Positions 1 through 13,806 are shown, counted from the first letter of the stretch. The stretch is DNA of 64,000 nt from Parasponia andersonii (GCA_002914805.1 JXTB01000144.1:270580-334579), one strand, 5' to 3'. A program made the numbers and translations. Notes: generated by a model from the letters alone, not told the origin.

Positions 1-533
1 CTTTAGTAAGTCAAAAAGATAAAACTCATGAAAGCAAGTCCGACAATCACTAGGATTAAGGTAATCTTACAATAGTGCTAGATTAGTGAAAGATAAAATA
101 TTGAGTTACGGCACTTAACCTCAAATTCTATTTTCACTTCAATGCACTTATAACGCACTAGTATTTCTATCCGAAGTCAGACACTTCGATGATCGGAGAC
201 TTAATCAATCCCGTTGAAATAGACAACACTATATTCTTTGGCAAAATAAAGTATTCCATCTTTATTTGCAAAATGTGAACTTTTAATTTAGACATAATGA
301 AATAAATAATTTAGTCTCCCACATGTGAACACTTTACACGAACAATTATTTATTACTCATTATTAGTCATGGAAACTTTTAGACGTTTGCATAATAAAAA
401 ACATAAACATCATATGTATATTATTGGGACATAATATGGAATTTATTAATAACAAATAGATAACACTTAAATCCAATAAACATTGTTTAAAATGCCAAAC
501 AAAGAGACTGCTTTCTAGGGCATATTCCCAACA
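1..533 (-). mobile_element. Copia-type LTR fragment, family A (cut by window edge)
   Basis: On the minus strand this begins with a TGTTGGGAATA-type LTR terminus at 533 and runs leftward out of the window. It is clearly the same sequence as the solo LTRs at 38706-43772 (+) and 39305-40968 (-), where the full unit is about 1.66 kb. It abuts the gypsy pol fragment at 534, so it probably inserted into that older element. The target site duplication cannot be tested because the other end is outside the window. The Copia assignment rests on the TGTTGGG...CA terminus style and length and not on any coding sequence. Confidence 0.75.
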
Positions 534-2370
534 TCTCAATAACTCAAGGAGCATGAGAAGAATTACCTAACCCATGATCTAGAACTGGATGTTGTTGTAT
601 TGGCTCTCAAACTTTAGCGACACTATTTGTACGGGACTGAATGTCAAATTTACACTGATCATAAAAGCCTTAAATACATATTCACTCAGAAAAAGTTAAA
701 CATAAGGCATCTTAGATGGCTAGAGTTGGTTAAAGATTATGATTGTGAAATCTTATACCATCCAAGTAAGGCAAATAAGGTCGTAGACGCACTAAATAGG
801 AAAACAACTACAACCTTGATGTCAATTAAAGTCTTACCTAAGCCCTTATAAGAAGACATTAATAGTGTCAGTTTAGAGTTAGTTGTAGGAAAATTATCTA
901 CATTAATTCTCAAACTAAACATTTTTGGGAACAAGAAGGAAGCTCAGGAGCTCGATCTAGCCTTAGTATGAATTAGAGAAGATATTTTAGAGGGTAGACA
1001 GTCTGAGTTCAACATCTCTCCTGATGGAATCCTCAAATTAAATGGTAGATTATGCATACTAAACGATGTAGAAATGAGAGATCAAATCCTTTCCGAAGCA
1101 TATGAAACCCCTTAGTTTGTCCACCCTGGTATAACCAAGATGTATAACGATCTCAAAGAGTACTTTTGGTGGAACGGAATAAAAAATGATATGAGGAAGT
1201 ACGTGCAGAGGTGTTTGACTTGTTAGAAAGTCAAAGATGAATATAAGAGACCTGCTGGGGAATTACAACCAATTGAAATTCTTTAGTGGAAATAGGAGAA
1301 AATTGTCATAGATTTTGTAGTTGGATTACCCAAAACACATGAAGGATATGACACAACATGGGAAATTGTAGATCGATTGTCTAAATCAGCATATTTTTTA
1401 CCGATGAAAATCACTTATTCAATGGAAAGATTAGCTGAACTATATGTAACTGAGATAGTCAGATTACATGGAATACCATGATCAATCATTTCTAACCGTG
1501 ATAGTCAATTTACTTCTACTTTTTGGAGGAAAGTTCAACAAGCTTTAGGAACAAAGCTACTTTTAGCATAACTTTCCATCGACAAACAGATGGGCATCAA
1601 AACGAACTATCCAAACTCTAGAAGATATGCTCAGGGCAGGTATGATAGACTTTAAAGGAGAATGGAATAAGAAACTTCTATTAATAGAATTCTCTTATAA
1701 TAACAGTTATCAGGCTTCTATCAAGGCAGCACCTTAGGAAACGCTTTATGGAAGGAGATGTATATCTTCAATCCATTAGTATGAACCTGGGTTAAAGCAT
1801 TTAGAAACCACCGACTTTATATGGGAGATCACTGAAGCAATACAGAAAATCAAGAAAAGGATGTAAACTGCCTAAAGTTGACAAAAAAAAATATGCTGAT
1901 AGACAGAGAACACCATTGGAATTTCAAATGGGAGGCATAGTTTTTCTTAAGGTTACACCAATGAAAGGTGTAATGAGATTCAAGAAGAAGGGAAAATTGA
2001 GTCTAAGGTATATTGGACTGTTTGAGATCCTCGAACGAGTAACAAAAGTAGTATATAGACTAGCTCTATCACCAGAGTTGGCCAATGTACATAATGTCTT
2101 TCATGTATCAATACTGAAGAAGTACATCCCGGACCCTTTACATGTGCTAAATCATGAACCCATCAAGATTCATGAAAACTTAACATACGAAGAAAAACTA
2201 GTCAAAATTTTAGTACATGAAGAGAAAACTCTTCGAAATAAGACAATGCCTCAGTTAAGGTATTGTGACGTAATCATAAAATCGAAGAAGCTATATGGGA
2301 ACGAGAAGAAGAGATGAAGAAAAAGTACCCACACCTATTCTAATTTTCGAGGACGACAATTTTATAAGTA
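534..2370 (+). pseudogene. Decayed Ty3/gypsy chromovirus pol: RNase H, integrase, chromodomain
   Basis: Translation in shifting + frames gives the RNase H end of a Ty3/gypsy polyprotein (627-851, with [10 protein letters not shown] and the [12 protein letters not shown] region). The integrase zinc-finger region follows (about 1120-1240, HPG...C), then the integrase core (about 1300-1560, VDRLSKSAYF and the SNRDSQFTS motif with its Asp). The C-terminal region with a chromodomain-like tail lies at 1916-2317 (VHNVFHVSILKKY, then YEEKLVKIL). Many in-frame stops and frameshifts break it, and gag, protease and most of RT are absent, so it cannot make a working protein. The gene order, plus the VHNVFHVSxLKKY motif directly before the chromodomain, is typical of plant chromoviruses. 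A candidate polypurine tract (AGGGGAGA) sits at about 2370-2377, next to the LTR. Confidence 0.85.
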
Positions 2371-2378
2371 GGGGAGAT

Positions 2379-5300
2379 TATAAACCCTAAGAAAACTCTA
2401 GACTTGTAAAACTAGTTTAATAATTATTAATTATCATGATCTTTTAATATTAGTGTATTCTCTTAAAGAATGAATTTATCATAATTCATTTTCTTGTCTA
2501 AATTTTATTATGTATATTTAATTTTACACTAATGAATTTCATGAATATGTTGTAGTGAGATACACACAAGAAAGCTAAGTTGAACTATGTGCTTAATTTC
2601 AAATATAAACTATTTTACAATATATAAGGTTATTGTTGTAAATAAGAAGTAGGCTTAGTTAATTATGTTTACTATTGGGTCCTAAATTGTTTAAGTTCAA
2701 TAATCATTTATCTTAGCCTAATAGGTAACAGAAAAGTCCAAATTTAAAATTATTAGTATTCTTACGTATAATTATTATTGGGTTCTAATCCTTTAGCTCA
2801 ATATAATTTATCTTGGCCCAATAGGTAATATGAAAGTCAAAGCTGAAATAAGTATTTCAAGTCCAACTAATAAGTTAAATAGTCACAATTAATAAATAGA
2901 AAAAGAGGAATTAATAGTGTAGCCACTAACATATTTTAATAATATGCATATACATTCATCAATTCACTTATAAGAATAGAAAATGACGTAAAAGACCATT
3001 AACATATTTTATCTATACATTATCACTATTAAAATAAAAGAAATTTATTAATTACATTAGAAAACAAAACAAAAATTAAGTAAATTATGTAATCATACAT
3101 TAATTATTTGAATAATATATCCATTATGTAGATTTTATGAATATTAAATGTAAATATGATAAGATAATGCATTTTTTTTTAAGTGGATGATGCATAGTTA
3201 GATTAATAAATTAATTTAATTGCATGATGAAAAGATAACAAATTAAAAAAAAGTTAGGTAAATGGTGATTATTATTAATATTTTTTTGAATTAAATTTTA
3301 ATTATATTTTATGTACATAATTAACCTATAAATAGGAAATCCATTATAAACAGAATCAAATTCCTTCAATTAGTTTTCTTCCATCTCTCTCTCAAAATTT
3401 CTATTCATCCATTTTGATTTCAAGAGTTTCTTCTTAAAGTTTTTCAAGTTTCAAGAGAAAAAAAAAAGGTATTTAAAAAAAAAAGTATTTCTTAGAACTC
3501 TTAGTCTTTCAAGATTTGTATATTTTATTGTACTTAGGTTCAAATTCAATTTATTATAAATAGAATTAGAAACTTTATTAAGGTCTAAAATTTTCATGAG
3601 AAGTATTTCTATATGTGTACTTCAATTCTGGAAAGTTTTACTTTTATACCCTACTCCCACAATTTTATAAAAATCATTTAACCCAACATAGTCGTTAACT
3701 AAGAAAAGCTGAAAAATAAATTTTATATAATTAGTTATACGATTTAAAAGAGCAAACGTTTTTATTTTTAGTTCAAATTTTAAATGCAAGTTCATATATA
3801 TGTCAAGATTATTTCTAAAAAGTTCATAATTTTTTTATGTCTATAAAATTTATTACAATTTTTGGAATACACAATGTTTTAATATTTCAAAATGTTGAAA
3901 TAAATTCTAAGGTATAATTTCAAGTGATTAAAGTGCTATGAAATGGTCTATTTTATGATTTCCAAATATTGTACATAAATTATAATATATTAATGATTGT
4001 GTTTTTAAGATTCTGAGTTTGTTTGATTTATAAAACATTTCCAAAAAATTCAATGATTTTCATTTAGTCGCAGTTTTAACATTTTGGTTATAAAATCTAA
4101 ATTTGAAAAAAAAAATGGTGATAAGCATTGTTTCTAAATTCTAAACCTTAATCCTTAGATTTATTTTTATTTCAAATAGATTCACGTAAATTTTTAGAAT
4201 GAATAGAATTATGTACTATAATATAGAATTCTTGAAGAATGCATTACGCACCAAAATCCTACAATTTTAATATGAAACATTATTTTAAAATTTATTTTGT
4301 AGATATTTTCAAACATGTAAAAAAGATTTCACATGACTAACGATAGCATATGTTGATATTTAAAATGAATGTTGATGCATGAATAATAAATAAAAAGGAT
4401 AAAGAAAAGGCACGTGGTTACAACAAGGTTAAATATGTGATATTTCACTGCTAGCATAAAGAACATTTTCTACGGACTTAAGGTAAGTACAATCTCACAT
4501 ACGATATGAATAGATTTAAAAGTATATTCTGTTTGAAATAAATATATTTGAAATGATTAAATGTGATATTTTGCCTATGCAAGAGATGTTTATTTGGCTT
4601 GTATATGTGCTTGTAAAATGCATGCCTCCTATAATAATAAGATAAAATAAACTTACCTTACAATATTGTTCATAACTTGATAAATATACTTCAATTAAAG
4701 AGAGTATCAAGAATATGAAATATAAGATTTGGTTTAAATTATGAAACAACTATTTATGTTAAAGAGGAGACTAAGAAAAAGATAAGAATATAAAGGTGTC
4801 GCACCAACCTCCGCTAGGTGAGGATTCCTAAGAGAAGGTAAGAACGACCTCTACTAGGTGAGGATTCTCGAGGAAAATATGTTAATTTTATGACCGCTGG
4901 TGCTTCAGTAAGGTCGCTCCCCTGATTCTCAGTCAGTAAGTGCACACACAGTACGTACACAAGGGCCCATAAAAAAGATAAAATATTTTAAAATAACATA
5001 TGCTATAAAACACTTCTTCATAAAACATAAGTTACAAGATAACATAAAAATAAAAAAAAAATTGAACTTTTATAAATATTATTCATATGAAATATTTTCT
5101 GAGTTGAATTATACTTACTGAGCAAAAGCTTACATAGTATAAATGTCCATATTGTTGATATCAAAGGTAAGCAACTTTTATTTTGAATGATGGGTTGACC
5201 AGAATTGAGGCGAAGATGGATGCGAGGCACGGATTTTGGGATACCTCTACAATAAATTTAGTATATGTTTCTTCATTTTAAATAAGATAGATTACTTAAA

Positions 5301-5866
5301 TATGTAAGATTAAGTTTTATATTTTCTTAAGTTAAGATCGAGACAATATATTTAAATATGAAATGTTAATTTTAAGATTAATTATGTCTCTAAGATTAAG
5401 TATATATAATATGACAAATTTTATTTAAATATCTCTTTATATAATACCATATACTATTTTGAAGCATATTTTCAATAATTAAACATTCTTAAATAAATAT
5501 TTTTTTAGCATCTAAAATTTTGATTTGAATACATGCAAGACTAAATGGGCTTTGTCAAAAAGACTTATACCCATTTAAGGAGAATTTGGGATTTAAGAGG
5601 TTCGCTTATGACTCTCCTCCTCACCCGGAAGCTCTTTTTAGTTGCGCATTATTTAAATCTCAGAAAAAAAGAATACAATGTTTTCTTCAATTATTTGTCT
5701 AAAGTATCATATTTGGAATAATTAGTTAATTATCTTGAGAAGATTATATAAAAAAAAAAAAAAAATTGGCATGAATCTTCATAGTCCAAGTTTTTGTCCA
5801 AAAAAAAGTAATGAGTTTTGAACATACACAAATGTTGGTCCTTAAAAAAAAAACTAGGTTATTATA
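2379..5866 (+). mobile_element. Long 3' LTR of the chromovirus (about 3.5 kb)
   Basis: This starts right after the polypurine tract with TATAAACCC (a decayed TGTAA-type start) and ends with AGGTTATTATA (decayed CA end). It aligns over its whole length with the solo LTR at 18881-22747, and that match is what fixes both boundaries. It contains one copy of a roughly 320-base block (about 4796-5116) that is duplicated in the other LTR. Small ORFs inside it have no recognisable product. LTRs of this length are unusual among plant Ty3/gypsy elements. Confidence 0.8.
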
Positions 5867-7063
5867 GTAATAGATTTGAAATATTTTTGTTTGCCCACAT
5901 AGTTATTCAATTACTAGTGAAAATATTGTTGGATTGGTGTAGCCCTCTTGTATTGTTAAAACTGTACATAGTTTTTTTTTTTTTTTTGAGAACTTGGGTT
6001 GCTTTTCCAAAGATCATTATGAATGTGAATCCAGTTTCATCTCAAATTCTGATATTTAATTAATAAATGTTAAGATAATTATATGAGAAAAGAATTTAGT
6101 AGAAGAAAAATAAGAATAAGGATATTTAAGTTGACGAATAATAATATAAATTATATTTTTTTGGTTAATTAATGAAAAAAATATTAATCTAAATTATTAA
6201 ATTATATTTAGTACCACAGAGTTGGAGTTGATGTGAAGTGGTTGTGTGTGTCACACCACCATCTAGTTCCTGCTTCACGAACTTGTCTATAACATTGATG
6301 GTAAGAATTATAGAACTAACCTTGAAAGATTTTAATCTTGTATATTATTGCTTTTACTATGAATTTAATGCCCTGAAAGTATAAAGAAATTTTTTGTTAG
6401 TGTAAATTATTGTGTATAATAATATTTTTAATAGTATTATTATATTTTTATTTACTTGTTATATCAAGCAATCTAATTCATTTAATTCTGCGATCGTTTT
6501 CCTGTTCGATAATTTTTGTAGTTAAGGTGGTTGTGTTTCTTTCTAAACAAGAGCTGGCAGAAATTCGATATGTTATATTGTGTACTTAAACCTAAATAAT
6601 ACAGACACAAAAAATAAGCGAAAAAAAAAAAAAGAATTAATATTTATAAGAATGAATAAAGTAAGATACTTTTTGATTTTATGATTTAATAAAGTATAAA
6701 AGATAGTTGTTACCTTGTTTTCAATGTGTGAGATTCTGATTTATTTATATTCATATAAGAATATAAGATATTATTTTTCTTATACTTGCAGCATATATAT
6801 TTCCTATCCAATATAAGAATTTAAATTGTTAATTAATATATAATTCAAATATAATTATTTTATAAGTTAATACAAAATATACTTATTACTTACCTAAATA
6901 TTATTTTATTATTATAGACGTAAAATAGTTATAAATGATTCGTATGTGCTTTTTACAATATCTTGTATAAATTTTTTTGTTGTCTCTCTTTATTAAGTGA
7001 TTAGTAGTTTTTCACTCCTATAATTAAAATATAATAGTGTTAAAGAATAAATGAAAAAAAAAT

Positions 7064-7323
7064 AAATTTTTTTAAAGATATGAGTTTTAGTTATGAATGA
7101 TTTAATTACCTGATATTTTGTATCATTAATATTCGTCTTGGTATCATTTTTCTTTTGATATTTGTTTCTTTAAGTCTTGTATCTCTATTGGCAAATTTTT
7201 TGTAAAGATATGAGTTTTAGTTATGAATGATTTAATTACCTGATATTTTGTATCATTAATATTCGTCTTGGTATCATTTTTCTTTTGATATTTGTTTTTT
7301 TTAAGTCTTGTATCTCTATTGGC
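7064..7323. repeat. Tandem duplication, about 130-base unit, two copies
   Basis: Copy 1 (7064-7192) and copy 2 (7193-7323) are nearly identical over the block from AAAGATATGAG to CTCTATTGGC. They differ mainly in poly-T length. The near-identity in otherwise drifting AT-rich DNA points to a recent duplication. Confidence 0.9.
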
Positions 7324-10130
7324 ATTCTTATAATATCTAGTGTAAGAGCTAATAAACTGATATTAAAATATTTGAATAATGATTAATAAATATTAGCGGG
7401 GAAACAAAATTATAGTTAATAATATCTGATAATATATCGTGAAAATTTTTTCTTAATGATAGCTAATTAAAGTCTATGAAATAAAATTTGTGCTTAATTA
7501 ATACATAAATTTAATAAAATATCTATGTGGGCAAAACAAAAATATTAATACATTTTATTAACAAAAAATGTGTGCTTAATTAATACATAAATTTAAGAAA
7601 ATGATTTTATACTAACCTAATCACAGTTGGTAAAAATGTTCACTTTTTATGCAGATTATTCTAAGTAATTACACTTTTTATTTTGTTAATTTAATTTATC
7701 ACAATTAAAAGTAAAACTATAATACATATATATACATGTTCTATATATACATGTTCTACGTCAAAACTAAATCTTAGACATCAATTCAATTATATATAAA
7801 ATCCAAATTATATTTTTCATGTATATATATATATATACTAATATATAATTTATTCCAATTAATTATACATCTATTATATTTGTTAGAATAGTGATAATTA
7901 GATCACAGGCACAATAAGTAAGTCGTCAAAACCAAATATTAAATATAGTATTTATTAGTTATAAAGTTAAAAGTCCTTAAAATTAAATATACAAAATATG
8001 GACATATAATATAACCAAATCAGATACATAATGACAACAGAATTTATTAAATAATATTACAATAAAATCAACTACAATATTTCTTTTTTCATATTTTTTC
8101 TCGTAAGAAAATATCTATCTCTTTCTCCATCGATAAAAAGAGCATTATTCACCATAAATCAAATAGAACTGATCTTTTTGTCATTGTTATAACTATATAA
8201 TGTATATATATATATATATATATTTAAATAAAACTTGCCTCAGATATATGATAGTATTATTAATATATGGCAAATTTGAAGGATAATGTATTTTTAAATG
8301 TTTATTTAACTGCGTAAGAAATTAATTATTTTTAAGGCATAAAAAATAGCTATTTTTGGCAATCATATAAACATCCAAAACATTATCACTAAAAAAAAAA
8401 AATTGCCATATACATCATATAAGTTAAATAGCAAAAACAAAATCATAGGAATATAACGTAAGACTATCCAAAAAATTATCAGATCAATAAAAGCTAAAAC
8501 ATTGAGGGTAAATAAAAACAGTAAAACATTTTTTCAAATGAAAATGAATAAAAGATACTAAAAAAGGAATATATTAAATCAAAAATTGACTGTAAAAACA
8601 TAATAGAATGATACGGGAAAAAAGGACTTTCCTCTTAAACACATCTTTTTTTGAAAGCCTCAATCTTTGATTTTGTTTTTTCAAAATAGAATCAGATTTC
8701 CACATTATTCAATATATCTATACTATTCAATATATCTTCTTAATAAAGAAACTTTGAAGTCAATATAGATGACAATTTTTGGGCAGTAATGTATTACTCC
8801 ATATGAGAAAAAATTTACAATCATCATCACTAATTATACAAAAAGAAAATCATTAAAAAGACATAAAAAAAATAAAAGGAAAAATATACGGTTAGAACAA
8901 AGGCAAAAAAAAAAAAAGAACACATTGAAAAAAAAAAAAAAGAAAAGAATGATTAAAAATATGTCTAACAAAGAATTAAAGAAGCAAACCAGTTAAACAA
9001 TAAAAAATAAATAAAACTCATCCCTAAACCAAGTCCAAAAGAAAAGACTAATTTCATTATATAACTAACAACCCACGGAATTACCTAAAACCTAAAAAGA
9101 TAATCAAAAGAAAAAAAATCTGCACCTAATCTCTCAGACAAAGCAAATACAAAATATCAGTTTGATTAGATCACAAAGAATCATTGTAAAAATAACAAAA
9201 AATCATGCCTATATATGTACAACAGAAAAGATTCTAAGGACAAAGACATAAGAGACACCTACTTTGTTTTAAGAGAGGGGGAAACCTAAAATAAAAATGG
9301 AAAAATTTATTGTTATATGTATAAAATATAGAAATATGTTCTAATTTCTAACATAAAAATGAAAAAAAAAAACAAAAAATTTAAGAAGCTCACATTAATG
9401 AATAACAAAATATTTAACAAGCTCACATTAATAAATAACAAAACAAAGTCTGACTATATTCAGAATTAATAGCACAAACAGGGGAATAAATGTTGAAACA
9501 ATATATATTAAATAACAACACAATAAAATCCAACCAAATTTAGAAAATATAATACAACTTAATAAAATATTTTTAGAGTATATAATAGTCAACATACTAA
9601 CAAAAAATTAAATGTCTTCACAACAGACAAACAATAAATACAATAAAAATAAATTAAGGGGCAGAACAATGCGTAACTACAACTTGAACATAGTAAATAA
9701 AAAAGAAATAACACACGTAATAAATATCTGTCGTATCTTAAGCGGTTCCAAGAAATAGTCCTTCAAACTAACATCAAGAAGATACAAATTATACGAAGAC
9801 TAAAATAGGAGGTAAAAAGATAATAAATGCAGTTTAAGGATGGAAATAATGAATTCAGGATTTATAAGCAAGAGGTAAGATAAGAATAAGGTAAATATAC
9901 AAAATAAGTAAACAGTCTCAATATGGTCAAAAATTTAGAAAAAGTATTAAAGAAGAAAAAATCCAAACACATGGCAATAGGTAAAACTAACTCTCAATAA
10001 AAAACGAATATGTTTAATATATATATATATATATTCCAACTTATAAAACACAGAATTTTCACTTTTAGACCCTTTTTTTTCTTTCTGAATATAAATATTA
10101 AAGAAATATCATCATAGTATTAAACAAAAA

Positions 10131-10440
10131 ATCTCACATCATAAATGCTAAATAATAGATCATCCAAAAGAGAAGTACAAATTATAATCAACATAAAAAT
10201 ATCTTAAAAAGATAACAAATATCAACAAAAATATATATAATAAAAATAAATAACAAATAATTCTGTAGATATTATCATAAAAAATAAATAAATAAAAAAA
10301 AAAAACCTAAAAGTTTTCAAAGAAAAATATTAAATAACACATCTCAGATCATAAATGCTAAATGATAGATCATCCAAAAGAAAAATACATATCGTGATTA
10401 ACAGAAAAACGTCCCTAAAAACATAACAAATATCAAACAA
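10131..10440. repeat. Direct repeat pair, about 100 bases, 210 bases apart
   Basis: Blocks 10131-10230 and 10341-10440 share the run from ATCTCACATCATAAATGC through CATCCAAAAG to AACAAATATCAA, with scattered substitutions. Neither is coding. They look like a local diverged duplication and not separate insertions, because no termini or target duplications are evident. Confidence 0.7.
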
Positions 10441-11284
10441 AAAAATTTAAAAAAGAAATATTCAGGTCAAAAGAAATACCAAAAATAGAGAGAAGTCCAC
10501 AAGAGAATATAACACGATTCAAACTTATGTAGCTAAGTCAAAACTGCTAAATAAAAAATTGGAGAGGAGAAGATTAAAAAAAACTCATATCAAATAACAC
10601 GAGAAGTAGACCATCGAAACAAAGAGAAAAGAGAGGAGCCGAGATTCTAAAAAGAAAAAATAAAAATATCAGAGAAAAGAACAATCTAGAATGAGAGAGA
10701 GGAAGATGAACAGTGCAAAAAGGAGAGAGAGAGAAGAATAAATCACGAGGACCAAAAAGCAAGAGAAAAAATAGATACAACCAGATTCAATTCAGAATCC
10801 ATAAAGCTACTTCAAGAAATAACTAAAAAGACCGAAACCCATCCGTGAAACAAAGCCAAGAAAAAGGGGCAATTTCATTACATTTAATGAAATGACCAAA
10901 AAAGACCACACCTAATCCCGAGCCAGCACAAAAGGCCAATTTCGGAAAATCACAAATTAGAAAAAAAAAAAAAGAAGAAGAAAAAACCCAAAAAACATCA
11001 CATCAATTTACTATTATTAGTACAGTATTTTTACCCATCATTTTAGTTATATATAATAATATGCATATGATAAAATAATTGAGACTGTATTAAATAATAC
11101 AAAGCTTACTTTATGAATTCTCTTTAATCTGTAGCATCGGAGACCTTCTTTCCCTTCTGATTGTACTTTCAATTACTTGAGCTTGAACAAATTGATTTCA
11201 GTGGAAAGATTTGCTAGCTATCTTTCCCTTTTATTGTTCGTGAGCTATTGATTCTTTTGTGATCAGATCATGAAAAAGAAAAAG

Positions 11285-13368
11285 TATTACTAGAAAAATC
11301 ACATTTCACGTCACTTTATATGTGACGTCTATTAGATATCACGTCACCTACTAAAGTGACATGTAGGTGACTGCTATAATAAGTGTAGGATTTTTACGTC
11401 GCTTATGAAGCAACATCGTATATTTACGATGTCATTTTCACTTTTTAAGTGATGTCGTAAACATACGTCATCGCTTATGAAAACATATTCTAAGGATTTT
11501 TTTCAACTTAAATTCGTTAAATCCCCTGGACTTCATTTATATTACAACAAAATTACAATTTTAATCGAACTATATAGCAAACACTACCAGAACTACCTCA
11601 ACTTATGTACATATAAAGTCCCAAAAATTCCAATATTAAATACCCCTAAAAATATAAAATAAGTTTTATTACTAAATAACCAATAATTAGGTCTTAGAAT
11701 CAATATGAAACTACATCAACCTATGTTCATATAAAGTCCTAAAATCTATAATACAACTAAGAAAATACGGAGAACATTGTCAAGTGAGATAATTCAAAAG
11801 CTCAGCTACTCATTCTTTACGAACTGCATTAAAAACACACATTTATCAAATCGTAGTTGTAGTCCCAGACTACAAAAAAACTAAAAATTGATAATCCAAA
11901 AGCAACCCATTGTTATAGTCCTAAACCGCAAAAAAAACTAAAAACACACATCTATCAAATCATAGGAACATTAAAAATGAAAACTGAAAAATATTAAAGA
12001 TTACACAAATTATGTAGAAATCACCAAATGATCAATCTGATTTTCAACTACAACAAACAAAAAATAGCATATATTTAGTATCTTTTATTTTTCTTTTACG
12101 TTAAAAAATATGAAAAAATTCCAAAATGTCAATTATAAAAAATAAAAAAACCTAAACATAAAATAAAACTTAAAATCTAACATGTTAAAAATACACATGT
12201 ACATATATATGCTGTGAAATGGACTTAAAATCTGAAATATGAAAAGAAAAAAAAAAACTCAATTTTAATTTACAATAACAAATTTTTCGCATCCTATTCA
12301 AATATACAACAATAACAATATACAACAATAAATTTTTCACATCGTAGAGAAAAAAATTCAAAATATCCTAAATCTTAAATCTAAACTAAAAGATCTAGCA
12401 TTTTGTAAAAATATTCGGTTTAAATCAAATTCCATGGCTACAATATACAAAATCTAGTGAAAATTTTGAATCTTTTAAGCTTAAAGTACCTTAAATCGCT
12501 GGAATCTATGATGAAAATAGGGAGAGGCATGGAATCTGCATAAGAATACTAATAAAAAAAATTCTTAAATCTTAAATCTAAACTAAAAGATCTAATATTT
12601 TACAAAACTATTTAGTTTAAATAATATTCTGTAACTATATTATATAAAATCTAGTTAAAAAAATTGAATATTTAAGCTCAAAGTACCTTAAATCGTCGGA
12701 ATTTGGTAGAAATAGGTAGGAGCACGGCGGCGGTTGCGAAGTGAAGGACTCTTTCGAAATAGGATCTGCGTAAGAACCCTAACAGAAAATAAAATAAAAC
12801 ACTATATGACGTCGCGCCGTGGGCGATGTCATTAATCCCCTTTTTATGTCGCTTTTAAAGCAACGTGGTAAATTTATTTAAAAATAAAATAAATAAAAAA
12901 TGAAAGTTGAAATCATATAACAAATAAAATTTAAAAATTAAAAATATATATATCACGTCACTTATAAAGTGACATCATATATCTACGACGTAAGTGACGT
13001 TGTAGACATATGATGTCACTTTATAAGTGACGTAGTAAACTTATTTAAAAAAATAAATAAATAATAAAAACTGAACTTATAGAAAACAGAAAAAAAAAAA
13101 ATTAAAAAATTGAAAAAATATATACGACGTCGCCTATAAAGTGACGTCATATATTAATTTTCAACATCACATTTTATGCGATGTGATACGTCGCTTTTCT
13201 AGCGACATGCACCTTTCTACCTCAACACCAAAAATGCGATGTAAAAGGTGGAATGCTCTACTACGTCGCTCTTTCCGTGACGTTATAGGCCACATTTTTT
13301 CCACCCTTGCACGACTTCTCAAAGCAACGTAGAATGTAGTGACGTCATAGGCCCTTTTTATAGTAGTG
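11285..13368. mobile_element. Non-autonomous CACTA (En/Spm-like) transposon
   Basis: The right end reads TATAGTAGTG on + (CACTACTATAAAAAG on the minus strand). The left end reads TATTACTAGAAAAATC, a slightly decayed CACTACTAGAAAAA-type terminus. Both ends are flanked by the 3-base target duplication AAG (11282-11284 and 13369-13371), the size expected for CACTA elements. Both subterminal regions (11305-11475 and 12800-13350) carry many short inverted copies of an ACGTCACTT...AAGTGACGT motif, as CACTA elements do where the transposase binds. The 2.08-kb interior is AT-rich and shows no transposase, so it must rely on a partner element elsewhere. Confidence 0.85.
12368..12780. repeat. Tandem duplication (about 197 bases) inside the CACTA element
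   Basis: The block beginning AAATCTTAAATCTAAACTAAAAGATCTA at about 12368 recurs from about 12565. The two copies share the run through AAGTACCTTAAATCG and then GAATCTGC/GGATCTGC before the right subterminal array. The copies are clearly diverged, so the duplication is not recent. Confidence 0.75.
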
Positions 13369-13371
13369 AAG

Positions 13372-13798
13372 GGTTATATTTGTAATTATCCTTTACGTGC
13401 AGAATTTAAAAATAACATTATAAGTATGTTCAGCTAATTCCTTCTGTTGAGGAGCTAAACATTATGAATTATGTCTGAATGAATTATATCTATAGCGTAG
13501 AATATTCAAATTGATTTTTTATTCAAGGGATTCTTTCACAAGACAGATGTAGAAACAAAAATTGTCGTTAAAATATCAAATATTCTAAATAGTATAAAAG
13601 ATGCTAATGTGAGTTGGGAACTATAGTGATAAAGCTTCCTCGACGTGGATGAATGTTGATCATGAAAATATCTGCAAGTTGGTTAGAACTATTAAAAGGC
13701 AATTGTAAATTTTAAAGAAACTCGATGAAAATGATGGTATACAATAATATAAAATTATAACTCAAAATTCTTGACTCTTTCCTTTCTTTCGTTGTATG
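13372..13798. other. Gap between CACTA and hAT elements; nothing recognised
   Basis: AT-rich single-copy-looking DNA with no open frame of note and no recognisable repeat termini. Confidence 0.5.
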
Positions 13799-13806
13799 AG
13801 TTCATT

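Larger units (their letters stand above)
5867..11281. other. Gene-free AT-rich region
   Basis: No coding sequence is supported here. The stretch from about 8040 to 10980 is strongly A-rich on + (T-rich on -). It ends at 10570-10980 in a purine-rich block that on the minus strand reads as CT-rich, resembling a plant 5' leader or intron. No open frame connects to it. Local direct duplications at 7064-7323 and 10131-10440 are listed separately. Short TA runs occur near 7820, 8205 and 10020. Confidence 0.6.

Noticed and set aside
10574..10780. Minus-strand 68-codon hydrophobic ORF
   Set aside because: A translation of CT-rich DNA (Phe/Leu/Ser only). It has no signal peptide structure, and the sequence looks like leader or intron.
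13141..13332. 63-codon ORF near the CACTA right end
   Set aside because: It lies entirely in the subterminal repeat array, has no transposase motif and reads through repeated ACGTC words.
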